Positions 17,384-24,777 of a DNA stretch of 64,000 nt are shown here, piece after piece; the first letter of the stretch is position 1, and each line of letters starts with the position of its first letter. Source of the DNA: Euryhalocaulis caribicus (GTDB lineage: Bacteria > Pseudomonadota > Alphaproteobacteria > Caulobacterales > Maricaulaceae); contig NZ_ASJA01000003.1 of assembly GCF_000412185.1 (NCBI RefSeq), forward strand, positions 124,001-188,000, given 5' to 3'. The position numbers were made by a program, and so were the translations under genes. Under the pieces are notes generated by a model. It had not been told where the DNA came from. It saw nothing but the letters and a program-made list of their open reading frames with translations, and did no database searches.

Positions 17384-18552
17384 CTGTTTTCCGTGCCTGT
17401 GATCCAGGCGCCGCCGAGGACGCGCATCGGCCGTGCGGCGTCGTAAAAAACCGCCGCCTGTCCTGGAGCCACGCCTTCCTCGGGATCATCCATGATGACC
17501 GATAGCGGCGTTTCGCCTTTAGTGGAGAGGCGTGCGGGCAGCGGCGGCCGGGTGGAGCGCACGCGCACCAGCACCGGCTTGCCGTCCAGAGCGTCCGAAT
17601 CCAGCGCCTCGTCGCCCAGCCAGTTGACCTCTTTCAGCGCAATTCGCGACACGCCCAGTTCCTCGCGCGGGCCGACGATGACGCGGCTGTTTTCAGGGTC
17701 CAGCCGGATCACGAACAGCGGCTCGCCCGTGGAGACGCCAAGGCCCCGCCGCTGACCCACCGTGTAGTGGATCACCCCGTCATGGCGGCCCAGAACCCGG
17801 CCGTCGACATGCACGATGTCGCCCGGATCGGCCGCGCCGGGGCGCAGTTTCTCGACCACGTCGGTATAGCGGCCCTGCGGCACGAAACAGATATCCTGAC
17901 TGTCAGGCTTTGACGCCACGCGCAGGCCGAACTCGGCGGCCAGCTTGCGCACCTCGTCCTTTTCCAGACCGCCCAGCGGAAAGCGTAAGTAATCCAGCTG
18001 TTCAGCCGTGGTGGTGAACAGGAAATAGGACTGGTCGCGCGAGTCATCGGCGCCGCGATGCAGTTCGGCGCCCGCCTCGCCCATGACGCGCTGCACGTAA
18101 TGGCCGGTGGCCATGCAGTCCGCGCCCAGATCCTTGGCGGTTTCGAGGAGGTCCTTGAACTTCACCTTCTGGTTACAGCGCACGCAGGGAATGGGCGTGG
18201 CGCCGGCCAGATAGGTGTCGGCAAAGTCCTCCATCACGGAGTCGCGGAACCGGTTTTCATAATCCAGAACGTAATGGGGTATGCCGCAGGCCTCGGCCAC
18301 GCGGCGCGCGTCATGGATGTCCTGACCGGCGCAGCACGCGCCCTTTTTCTTCAGCGCCGCGCCATGATCGTAAAGCTGCAGCGTGACGCCGATAACGTCA
18401 TAGCCCTCTTTGGCCAGCATGGCGGCGACGACGGACGAATCCACGCCGCCCGACATGGCGGCGACCACGCGGGTTTCCGAAGGCGGTTTTGCGAATCCAA
18501 GGGAGTTCAGCCCGGCGCGCATTTCGGGCGCAGGGGCGGTCATAACGCTCAT
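17380..18552 (-). CDS. mnmA: tRNA-specific 2-thiouridylase MnmA
   Basis: MnmA thiolates U34 in the anticodons of tRNA-Lys, -Glu and -Gln. The PP-loop S-G-G-V-D-S-S is at residues 34-40, followed by [18 protein letters not shown] carries the first catalytic cysteine, and D-I-C-F-V contains the second, which holds the persulfide. G-T-x-x-G-Q-R-R-G-L-G-like sequence ([10 protein letters not shown]) begins the C-terminal beta-barrel. The length of 390 residues includes a ~25-residue N-terminal extension before the PP-loop strand; an internal ATG three codons on is also possible. The stop codon is the complement of the lldD stop (shared CTAG). Confidence 0.96.
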   Translation of the reverse strand: MSVMTAPAPEMRAGLNSLGFAKPPSETRVVAAMSGGVDSSVVAAMLAKEGYDVIGVTLQLYDHGAALKKKGACCAGQDIHDARRVAEACGIPHYVLDYENRFRDSVMEDFADTYLAGATPIPCVRCNQKVKFKDLLETAKDLGADCMATGHYVQRVMGEAGAELHRGADDSRDQSYFLFTTTAEQLDYLRFPLGGLEKDEVRKLAAEFGLRVASKPDSQDICFVPQGRYTDVVEKLRPGAADPGDIVHVDGRVLGRHDGVIHYTVGQRRGLGVSTGEPLFVIRLDPENSRVIVGPREELGVSRIALKEVNWLGDEALDSDALDGKPVLVRVRSTRPPLPARLSTKGETPLSVIMDDPEEGVAPGQAAVFYDAARPMRVLGGAWITGTENS

Positions 18553-18619
18553 CTCATCCTCTCCCGCGGGGTCAAGGCCCGCGACAAAGCTTGTTTTTCA
18601 AGCGCGTCAGGTAGGCGAT

Positions 18620-19546
18620 CTAGCGCAGAAAATCCAGCAATGAGGTGCGGGAGAGCGATGAGAAGACCCGCGCCGAGGCCTCCACGGCCAGCTGGGATTG
18701 CTGCAGCCGGCTGATGGCTTCCGCCATGTCCACTTCTTCCAGATCGCTGACCAGACCTTTCAGGTAATCGGACTTCGCCGTCTGCTGCGCGAAGGCGTCG
18801 TCGACCTGTGACTGCAGCAGGCCGTTCTTGGAAACCGCCGCGCTGACATCGTCCGTCGCTCCGGAGATGTTCTGCAGCTCGGTGGTCAGAAAGGTTCGCT
18901 GGGCGTCGGTCAGGTCGGCCCCGAAGGGACCGTTGGGCCCGGCGTCGAATTCGGCAATCCGCTTGAAGCTGGCGAACAGCTCCCGCGCCGCCTCGTCGGC
19001 GACCGGGGCGGCTTCCACAATCCGGTCATCGTCCAGCCGCGTGACCCGCGCCCGGTCCGCATTGTCGAAAATGTCGTCGACGCTGGCCGCGGCGGCCAGA
19101 TCGGCCATTGAGTTGATATTGACCGGGGGCGTGTCGGTCTTCACGCCGCCGAACAGATATTGCCCGCCCTGTTTCACATTGATGGCGTTCACCGCGTCCA
19201 GGAAGACGCGCTCCACTTCCTGCATCAGAACATCGGCGTCATCGACGGACATGGCGTTGGTGACGATTTCCCGCAGGCCGGTCGCGGAATCATAGACGTT
19301 TTCCAGCGCCAGGTTTTGCGCCGAGGTCTGGTTCTGCAGCACTTTCAGATTATCCAGATAGCCTTCGGTGCGCGATTGCAGCCCGCGCGCCGAAAGCAGC
19401 GCCGGCGCGTCGGCGCCAAACCCTTTGAGATCCTGCGCCTTCTTGCCGCTATTGACCTGTTGCAGCGCGTCGAAGCTTTGCTGTTGCGCGCGCATGAGGT
19501 CGGCCAGCGCCGACTGGTTCAATTGAGATGTTGCGATACGCGTCAT
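18620..19546 (-). CDS. flgL: Flagellar hook-filament junction protein FlgL
   Basis: FlgL (HAP3) forms the last ring between hook and filament and is exported by the flagellar secretion apparatus. The 308-residue protein has the flagellin-like amphipathic N-terminal helix (M-T-R-I-A-T-S-Q-L-N-Q-S) with the V-N-S-G-K-K element. G-G-Q-Y-L-F-G-G-V-K-T-D-T-P-P near residue 130 is the FlgL mark. The C-terminal helix (E-A-I-S-R-L-Q-Q-S-Q-L-A-V-E-A-S) completes the coiled pair of helices. It lies 13 bases downstream of flgK and is probably in the same transcript. It is shorter than enterobacterial FlgL, as expected in alphaproteobacteria. Confidence 0.9.
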   Translation of the reverse strand: MTRIATSQLNQSALADLMRAQQQSFDALQQVNSGKKAQDLKGFGADAPALLSARGLQSRTEGYLDNLKVLQNQTSAQNLALENVYDSATGLREIVTNAMSVDDADVLMQEVERVFLDAVNAINVKQGGQYLFGGVKTDTPPVNINSMADLAAAASVDDIFDNADRARVTRLDDDRIVEAAPVADEAARELFASFKRIAEFDAGPNGPFGADLTDAQRTFLTTELQNISGATDDVSAAVSKNGLLQSQVDDAFAQQTAKSDYLKGLVSDLEEVDMAEAISRLQQSQLAVEASARVFSSLSRTSLLDFLR

Positions 19547-19559
19547 GGCTTCAAATCCC

Positions 19560-21680
19560 CTAGACCATGTTGAGGAGGGTGTCGGTCATTTCCTTGGCCG
19601 CCTGGATGAGGCGCGCCGAGGCGTTATAGGACTGTTGGTAGATGGTCATGTTGGCCAGTTCCTCGTCCATATTGACGCCGGAAATCTCAGCCCGTTTCGC
19701 CTCGGCCTGTTCGGCCAGCGCCAGCGCGCTCGCCCGGTCGGAATCGGCGCGGGCGGCGCGCAGGCCGATATCCCCGGCCACGCGGCTTGCGAACTGCTCA
19801 AGACTGGTCTGCGCGGAATTCAGCCCGCCCGCGGCGTCAAAGGCGCGGGACGAGGTCAGCATGCTCTGCAGGGCCAGCCCGCCGCGATTGTCGCCCGCGA
19901 ACAGCACCGTGTCGCCCACCGCGCCGCTGGCAAGGTCCAGCTGCGCCAGGGAAAGCTGCTCTGGATTGTTCGCGATGCGGTCTGCGACGGAGAACGCCTC
20001 CGCCCGCCCGGCCGCCGCCTCCCGGCTCAGACCGAACATCTGGGAGAAGGACAGGCCTGTCCCGCCCCGGCTGGTCGTGTCGCCGACAAGCTGGATGGAA
20101 TTGCCGCCGCTCTCGCTGATCGACAACTGCCCGTCCGCGTCGAACTGGATAGAGCCGTAATTGCCGATGCCCGATGTCGCGTCATTGATCGCGTTGCGCA
20201 GGTCCGCGAAGCTGGTCCCGCCCACCGTCACGTCGATGTCGCGCACCGTTCCGTTCGCGCCGGTCACCCGGAATGTCAGGGTCTCCCCCGGCGTGAATCC
20301 GTGCGCGTCGGCGTCGCTGAGACCCGTCTCAAAGAAGGCCGGGCGCTCCGACACGATCATGTCGTTCAACCCGAAGAAATGAGAGAAGCCGCGCCCGCCG
20401 CGATCGCTGGGATTGGCCTCGTCCTGCAGCATGGAGACGCCGCCGCCCCCGGCTGCGGAAATCTGCAGCGATCCGTTCGTGAAGCTGGCCGACCCGCTGC
20501 CGCCCAGCGCGGTGTTCAGCGCGGTGACCAGATCGCCCACCGTGCCGCCCCCGATGGGCGTGGCGCCGCCGCCATCGACGGACAGGGTTCCGGCGTCGAA
20601 ATCGATATCCACGCGCCGGGCCAGCGTACCGTCCGCATTGGTGATGGCCACGGTCGTCGCCCCGTAAAAGTTCAACGCATCGCCCGCCATAAGGCCGGTA
20701 TTGCGGCCCGTCAGGCTGGCGGGCGCGGGAACGGCGGTGGCGTTGTTATGCGCCTCGTTCAATGCATCGGCGCTGCCTGCCGCCAACTCCGACAACTCGG
20801 CGGCGAGTTCCGGAAGTTCGTGATCGCGCACGTCCAGAAGGCCGCGCAATTCGCCGGACTGGATGTGCGGTTCGATATTGATGGCCGTGCCGTTTTCGCT
20901 GCGTAGCGTGATGGCGGAATAGGCGGCGTTCAGTCCGCCCTGTCCGGAGGCGTTATATTCAAACGTCTTCAGCGTCTGGCCGACCAGCTCCACCCCGTCG
21001 CCCGTGCGTACGATCACCCCGCCGGACGACCCGGCCTGTGTGCGCACATCGACATATTTCGACAACTCGTCGATCAGTTGTGACTGGCGGTTTTCCAGAC
21101 CCGTCACATCGCCGCCCGAGGCGTGCAGACGGGAAATCTGGGCATTGATGTCGTGAATCTCGGTCAGCAGGGAATTGACCTTGCCGATGGAATCCCCGAT
21201 CCGCGCGTCGGTTTCCGCGCGCACCGTCCGGATCTCGGCCGACAGGCGGGAGAATTCATCGAACAGCTGCTCGGCCTGGCTGATGGCGGACTGGCGTCCG
21301 GCGATGCTGGCGGGGTCCAGCGCGGCCGCGCCGATCTTGGTGAAGGTGGATTGCAGCCGCGCGAAGATGGAGCCGGAATCATCCGGCGAACCGAACTGGG
21401 CCTGCACGCGGTCCAGCAGGTCTGCGCGCGTTTCCGCTTCGCTCGCCCCTGAAGTTGTGCGCAGGGCGGAGCCGTCCAGAAATTCGCTGACCACGCGGCG
21501 GATCGTGCCGATTTCCACTCCGGCCCCGATGCCGGCATAGGACCGCGCGGAAAACTGCGTATCGACGCGCGCATAGCCGGGCGTGTTCACATTGGCGATA
21601 TTATTGGAGGTGTTGCGCATCGCGGTCTGGCTTGTCAGCAGACCGGTCAGGGCGTTTCCAAGAACTCCGTTGATGCTCAT
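19560..21680 (-). CDS. flgK: Flagellar hook-associated protein FlgK
   Basis: FlgK (HAP1) is the first hook-filament junction protein. The 706-residue protein has the rod/hook-type N-terminus M-S-I-N-G-V-L-G-N-A-L-T-G-L with N-T-S-N-N-I-A-N-V-N-T-P-G-Y. This is followed by Y-A-G-I-G-A-G-V-E-I-G-T-I and R-L-H-A-S-G-G-D-V-T-G-L-E-N-R-Q-S-Q-L-I-D. The C-terminal S-G-V-N-M-D-E-E-L-A-N-M-T-I-Y-Q-Q-S-Y is the conserved flagellar basal-body/HAP C-domain. The middle region is Gly/Ser-rich and variable. The start lies about 390 bases from fliK, which runs the other way. The gap holds repeated FlbD-site-like elements, so the two units may be regulated together. Confidence 0.95.
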   Translation of the reverse strand: MSINGVLGNALTGLLTSQTAMRNTSNNIANVNTPGYARVDTQFSARSYAGIGAGVEIGTIRRVVSEFLDGSALRTTSGASEAETRADLLDRVQAQFGSPDDSGSIFARLQSTFTKIGAAALDPASIAGRQSAISQAEQLFDEFSRLSAEIRTVRAETDARIGDSIGKVNSLLTEIHDINAQISRLHASGGDVTGLENRQSQLIDELSKYVDVRTQAGSSGGVIVRTGDGVELVGQTLKTFEYNASGQGGLNAAYSAITLRSENGTAINIEPHIQSGELRGLLDVRDHELPELAAELSELAAGSADALNEAHNNATAVPAPASLTGRNTGLMAGDALNFYGATTVAITNADGTLARRVDIDFDAGTLSVDGGGATPIGGGTVGDLVTALNTALGGSGSASFTNGSLQISAAGGGGVSMLQDEANPSDRGGRGFSHFFGLNDMIVSERPAFFETGLSDADAHGFTPGETLTFRVTGANGTVRDIDVTVGGTSFADLRNAINDATSGIGNYGSIQFDADGQLSISESGGNSIQLVGDTTSRGGTGLSFSQMFGLSREAAAGRAEAFSVADRIANNPEQLSLAQLDLASGAVGDTVLFAGDNRGGLALQSMLTSSRAFDAAGGLNSAQTSLEQFASRVAGDIGLRAARADSDRASALALAEQAEAKRAEISGVNMDEELANMTIYQQSYNASARLIQAAKEMTDTLLNMV

Positions 21681-21697
21681 CGCGTCAAACCCGCCTT

Positions 21698-21709
21698 CCC
21701 GGCAAGAAC
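21698..21709. promoter_or_regulatory. FlbD-site-like element 1 (CCCGGCAAGAAC)
   Basis: First of three copies of CCCGGCAAGAA in the flgK-fliK gap, 18 bases upstream of the flgK start codon. FlbD binds ftr elements near sigma-54 flagellar promoters in Caulobacter. I infer the identity from repetition and position, not from an exact consensus match. Confidence 0.4.
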
Positions 21710-21719
21710 TTCCGTGGAG

Positions 21720-21737
21720 CCCGGCAAGAACCGCCCG
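21720..21737. promoter_or_regulatory. FlbD-site-like element 2 (CCCGGCAAGAACCGCC)
   Basis: Second copy, 22 bases from the first (about two helical turns), so two proteins could bind the same DNA face. It shares CCCGGCAAGAA with elements 1 and 3 and ends in CCGCCCG. It overlaps the expected transcription start region of flgK, so it could repress as well as activate. Confidence 0.4.
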
Positions 21738-21747
21738 TCCGCTTGAG

Positions 21748-21763
21748 AGCGGAGGGCGCGCCT
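21748..21763 (-). promoter_or_regulatory. Weak candidate sigma-54 promoter for flgKL
   Basis: On the minus strand the sequence reads AGGCGCG-CCCT-CCGCT. The GG and GC pairs have the required 12-base spacing, and about 8 of the 12 consensus bases match. The predicted start would be ~57 bases before flgK. It is the best minus-strand candidate I found in the gap but is far from certain. Confidence 0.28.
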
Positions 21764-21914
21764 GATTTCCCGTAACTCATTGTCATTCTTGCGTTTCTTC
21801 GCGTTTCTTTTGCCGCGCGACGTCAGCCCGCGCAGTGCTCTGGCGGACTCTGTTTCAAGCGGCGTGCCGCAATGGCGGGGGCGGAAAACTCTTCCCTCAG
21901 GGGGGTAGAATCGA

Positions 21915-21932
21915 CCCGGCAAGAATGGCGGG
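21915..21932. promoter_or_regulatory. FlbD-site-like element 3, imperfect palindrome
   Basis: CCCGGCAAGAATGGCGGG is an imperfect inverted repeat, CCCG(G/C)CA-N4-TG(G/C)CGGG. Its centre lies ~95 bases before the predicted fliK transcription start, the distance at which FlbD ftr enhancers act on sigma-54 flagellar promoters. It is the best-formed copy of the four found. Confidence 0.55.
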
Positions 21933-21992
21933 TTGAAAAACGTGAATCAAAAAATAGACAGTTAAAACAATAAGTTATGCGTTTTTGAAAAC

Positions 21993-22008
21993 TGGCTTGC
22001 TCCTTGCT
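21993..22008 (+). promoter_or_regulatory. Sigma-54 (-24/-12) promoter for fliK-flgD-flgE
   Basis: TGGCTTG-CTCC-TTGCT matches about 10 of 12 positions of the sigma-54 consensus TGGCACG-N4-TTGCW, with correct GG-to-GC spacing. The predicted start is near 22019, leaving a leader of about 50 bases to the fliK ATG. It fits the class III flagellar genes driven by sigma-54 and FlbD, whose gene is at 60495-61859. Confidence 0.75.
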
Positions 22009-22071
22009 GAAGTCAGGCAGGGACCGGGCGCGGGGTGCGCTCAGGACAGGGTAGACGCGGAAATACGCACA

Positions 22072-23967
22072 ATGGACGCAGCCAATCTCCTGAATCTGGT
22101 TTTCGCCGGCGCGACGGGGGGCTCCGCCTCCACAGGCAAGACTGGCGGAAAGAACGCCAGCCTGTTCTCCTCCATGCTGTCCAATGCGGGATCCGCGGCG
22201 ACCGGCGAGGCGGGCGCGGGCAAAGCCAATTATAATGGCGGCCTGGCGCGCACCCTCAAAGCCGCCGCTTCCACGGGCGCGGGCGCGTCTTCCGAAAGCG
22301 GCAAGGCCGGTTCGTCTGGCGGCGGCGCTGAAACCACCGGCGCTGAAACTGAAGACGCCGCCGCGGCGGTCGCCACCAATCCCGAGGCCGCCGCTGCCTC
22401 GGCGCCGGGCTATCAGCTTCTGTCCGATGAAGAGCTGGCCGAGCGCGCCGCGGCCCAGGCCGGGCACCAGGAAACCCTGAACACCCTGATGGGTCTGCGC
22501 TGGTCGAAGACATTCGTGCGCGGCAACACCGAAATGGGCGATTTCCGCGGCACGGCGGGCGACCCCATGCGCCTGAACAGCTTCGCCCACAAACTGATGA
22601 ACAATATGGCCGCGCGTGAAGCGCATCAGGCGGAAGCCGCCGCGCGCCGCGCCCTGTTCGCCAATGTCACGATCTCGCCCGACGGCGCGCAGCCTAATTA
22701 TAATGGCGGCTCCCCGACCGGCGGGGATATCACCGTGAAGCCGCCCGCGACGGGCGACACCACGCCCTCCCTGCTGCCCGTTCCGGATGAACAGCCCGGC
22801 GTTGTCCCGGTCACAGACCCCAAAACCGGCGCGGTGATCGGCAACCCGACAGACCGTGCGGCGCTGCCGGTCCCGGGCGCCCTGACTGAAGGCGCTGCCG
22901 CACAGTTTGCGCGCAATATAGAATCCCGCTTTGGCAGCCGCGCGGGCCGGACCGCGCCGGACGCTGTCGCTGTCAAGGCTGACCCGTCCGCCGCCAATGC
23001 ACAAACGGCGGCCGGGGCGGGGAAATCCGCAACCGCTCAGACCGCGGCGCAATCCGCCCCGCAGTCGAACGGAGAGTCGTCAAGAACGTTGGCCCAGGCG
23101 GCGGCCGCCGCGGCCGGTGACGCTGATGCCGGCAAGCTCAATCTTTCCATTCGCCAGAGCGCGACGGGCGCGGCTTCCGCCACGCCGGGCGCCCAGCTGG
23201 CCGCCGCCCACGCCGCTGCGAACGCGCAACGCGCGGGCGGTCAGTCCGCCGGCGCCAATCGCGGCGCGGAAACAGGCGCGCCCCAGACGGCAGCGGCCTC
23301 CGCGCCGTCTGCAACAACTCCCGGCGCCGTGGCCCCTGTCATGGAAACCGCCGTCGCGGCCGCCGCGATGAATGAAAAGCTGGGTGACGGCGGTCAGATG
23401 GCCGACCCCGAAGGCGATTGGGCGATGGACACGATGAATCGCGCCGCCGATGGCGCCCGCGCCGATCGCAGCGCCGCCACGCAACAGGCCCAGACCCGCC
23501 CGGGTCCGCATGTCGACGCGGCGGCCGTGGCGCGCATGGCCAAGGATATTGCGCGGCAGGCCAATAATGGCTCCCGCCGCTTCGAGATCCGTATGGACCC
23601 GCCGGAGTTGGGCAAGGTCGAGGTGCGGCTGGAAATCGGCGCCGACAAGAAAGCCCATGCCATTCTGCTGGCCGAGCGCCCCGAAACCCTCACCGATCTG
23701 AAACAGGCCGCCCGCGCGCTGGAGCGCGCCCTGGCCGATTCCGGTCTGGATTTGCAGCAGGACAGCCTGCAGTTCGGCCTGCGTCAGGATAATGCCGGCG
23801 GACAATTCGGATCGCAGCGGCAGGGCGGCGGATCGAACGCCCCGGCCATCGCCTCGGCTGATGGCGCGGCCGAGGCCACAGCCCGGATCGAAACCCCCGT
23901 CGAGCGCAGCGTGGACGCCTTTGGCTTCCGCCTTGCCGCCCGCGGCGGCATGAGCGTCAGGATTTAA
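22072..23967 (+). CDS. fliK: Flagellar hook-length control protein FliK
   Basis: FliK measures hook length and switches export from hook to filament proteins. From the ATG at 22072 it has 631 residues; an earlier in-frame start at 21985 lies upstream of the sigma-54 promoter's predicted start and is rejected. The first ~430 residues are Ala/Gly/Ser/Thr-rich and disordered-looking, as expected for the ruler part, with the short motif N-Y-N-G-G twice (about residues 49 and 209). The C-terminal Flg_hook domain (~500-600) includes F-E-I-R-M-D-P-P-E-L-G-K-V-E-V-R-L-E-I and L-A-D-S-G-L-D-L-Q-Q-D. It is followed by flgD after 10 bases. Confidence 0.92.
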   Translation: MDAANLLNLVFAGATGGSASTGKTGGKNASLFSSMLSNAGSAATGEAGAGKANYNGGLARTLKAAASTGAGASSESGKAGSSGGGAETTGAETEDAAAAVATNPEAAAASAPGYQLLSDEELAERAAAQAGHQETLNTLMGLRWSKTFVRGNTEMGDFRGTAGDPMRLNSFAHKLMNNMAAREAHQAEAAARRALFANVTISPDGAQPNYNGGSPTGGDITVKPPATGDTTPSLLPVPDEQPGVVPVTDPKTGAVIGNPTDRAALPVPGALTEGAAAQFARNIESRFGSRAGRTAPDAVAVKADPSAANAQTAAGAGKSATAQTAAQSAPQSNGESSRTLAQAAAAAAGDADAGKLNLSIRQSATGAASATPGAQLAAAHAAANAQRAGGQSAGANRGAETGAPQTAAASAPSATTPGAVAPVMETAVAAAAMNEKLGDGGQMADPEGDWAMDTMNRAADGARADRSAATQQAQTRPGPHVDAAAVARMAKDIARQANNGSRRFEIRMDPPELGKVEVRLEIGADKKAHAILLAERPETLTDLKQAARALERALADSGLDLQQDSLQFGLRQDNAGGQFGSQRQGGGSNAPAIASADGAAEATARIETPVERSVDAFGFRLAARGGMSVRI

Positions 23968-23977
23968 GGAGGCCCCC

Positions 23978-24664
23978 ATGGATATCGGCGGCATCGCATC
24001 ACAGGGACAGGCGGCGGGCGCCACCAACGCCTCCGCGTCACTGGCCAATAATTTCGAGACTTTCCTGACCCTGCTGACCGAGCAGATGAAGAATCAGGAC
24101 CCGCTCAATCCGCTGGAATCGACCGAGTTCATGACCCAGCTGGTCCAGTTCTCCGGCGTCGAGCAGCAGATCAAGCAGAATGAAAGCCTGGAGACGATGA
24201 TCGGCCTGCAATACGCGGCCGCGTTCGGCTCCACCGCCAGCTATCTGGGCCGCGAGGCGACGGTGTTTTCCAACCAGTCTCCGCTGATCGATGGCCAGGC
24301 GAAATGGTCTTACAACCTGCCGCAGGACGCGGCCGAAAATAAGCTGGTCGTGACCGACGAGAAGGGGCGCGTGGTCTTCGAGACTGAAGGCGCGCTGGAA
24401 TCCGGCGATCACGAATTTGTCTGGGACGGAACCGACAATAACGGGGACCCGCTGGAAGACGGCGTCTACACGATGAAGGTCACCGCCCTGAACGAGGACG
24501 GCGACAAGATTACCGCCAGAACCACCGTTACTGGCCGCGTCACCGGCGCCGATTTCACGGGGGCCGAGCCGGCCCTCCTGATCGGCGACCTTCGTGTCGC
24601 GCTCGGATCGGTCAAGGATTTGCGGGAGGCGCAAGCCCCCGCCACTGAAGACCCGGCCGCCTGA
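23978..24664 (+). CDS. flgD: Flagellar hook capping protein FlgD
   Basis: FlgD is the scaffold cap at the tip of the growing hook. The 228-residue protein has the N-terminal export/cap motif N-F-E-T-F-L-T-L-L-T-E-Q-M-K-N-Q-D-P-L-N-P-L with E-S-T-E-F-M-T-Q-L-V-Q-F-S at about residues 27-62. An Ig-like FlgD domain follows, with F-V-W-D-G-T-D-N-N-G-D-P-L-E-D-G-V-Y-T near residues 147-167. An aaggaggc Shine-Dalgarno precedes the ATG. It is the middle gene of fliK-flgD-flgE. Length and motifs are normal. Confidence 0.96.
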   Translation: MDIGGIASQGQAAGATNASASLANNFETFLTLLTEQMKNQDPLNPLESTEFMTQLVQFSGVEQQIKQNESLETMIGLQYAAAFGSTASYLGREATVFSNQSPLIDGQAKWSYNLPQDAAENKLVVTDEKGRVVFETEGALESGDHEFVWDGTDNNGDPLEDGVYTMKVTALNEDGDKITARTTVTGRVTGADFTGAEPALLIGDLRVALGSVKDLREAQAPATEDPAA

Positions 24665-24670
24665 ATAAAC

Positions 24671-24777
24671 GGCCGGCGCTCCCCATCGGCAAGAACGCCG
24701 GAAACGGGAGCGAAATGAAAACAAAGCGCAAAACGCGCTCCCTCACATAAGGACACAAACAAAGGGAGCACTCTCCA
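24671..24777 (+). promoter_or_regulatory. flgE leader with mutually exclusive hairpins covering the ribosome-binding site
   Basis: Four complementary segments occur in order: A CGCTCCC (24677-24683), B GGGAGCG (24706-24712), C CGCTCCC (24736-24742) and D AGGGAGC (24763-24769). A can pair with B, B with C, and C (GCTCCCT, 24737-24743) with D, seven base pairs each, so the pairings exclude one another. D contains the flgE Shine-Dalgarno (AGGGAG, nine bases before the ATG). Pairing C-D would hide it and pairing B-C would free it. A further stem CCGGCG/CGCCGG (24673-24678/24696-24701) competes with A-B and contains a CGGCAAGAAC element like those upstream of fliK. The layout suggests translational or co-transcriptional control of hook protein. 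Confidence 0.55.
24687..24701. promoter_or_regulatory. Fourth FlbD-site-like element, upstream of flgE
   Basis: CGGCAAGAACGCCGG shares CGGCAAGAAC with the elements near fliK and lies 77 bases before the flgE ATG. I see no sigma-54 promoter between it and flgE, so a role as a DNA site is uncertain. It may instead belong to the RNA structure of the leader. Confidence 0.3.

Larger units (their letters stand above)
21681..22071. promoter_or_regulatory. Divergent flgK / fliK control region
   Basis: This 391-base non-coding stretch separates flgK (left) from fliK (right). It contains three CCCGGCAAGAA elements and a further palindrome GCCGCAATGGCGG (about 21867-21879). It also has T-rich runs with a repeated GCGTTTCTTC/GCGTTTCTTT at 21791-21810, an AT-rich stretch at 21930-21990, and a strong sigma-54 promoter facing fliK. 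No convincing open frame is present. The layout (enhancers in the middle, promoters outwards) is that of a shared flagellar late-gene control region. Confidence 0.7.

Noticed and set aside
24702-24777. Sigma-54 promoter directly before flgE
   Set aside because: No GG-N10-GC pair with the consensus bases is present. flgE is most easily read from the fliK promoter.
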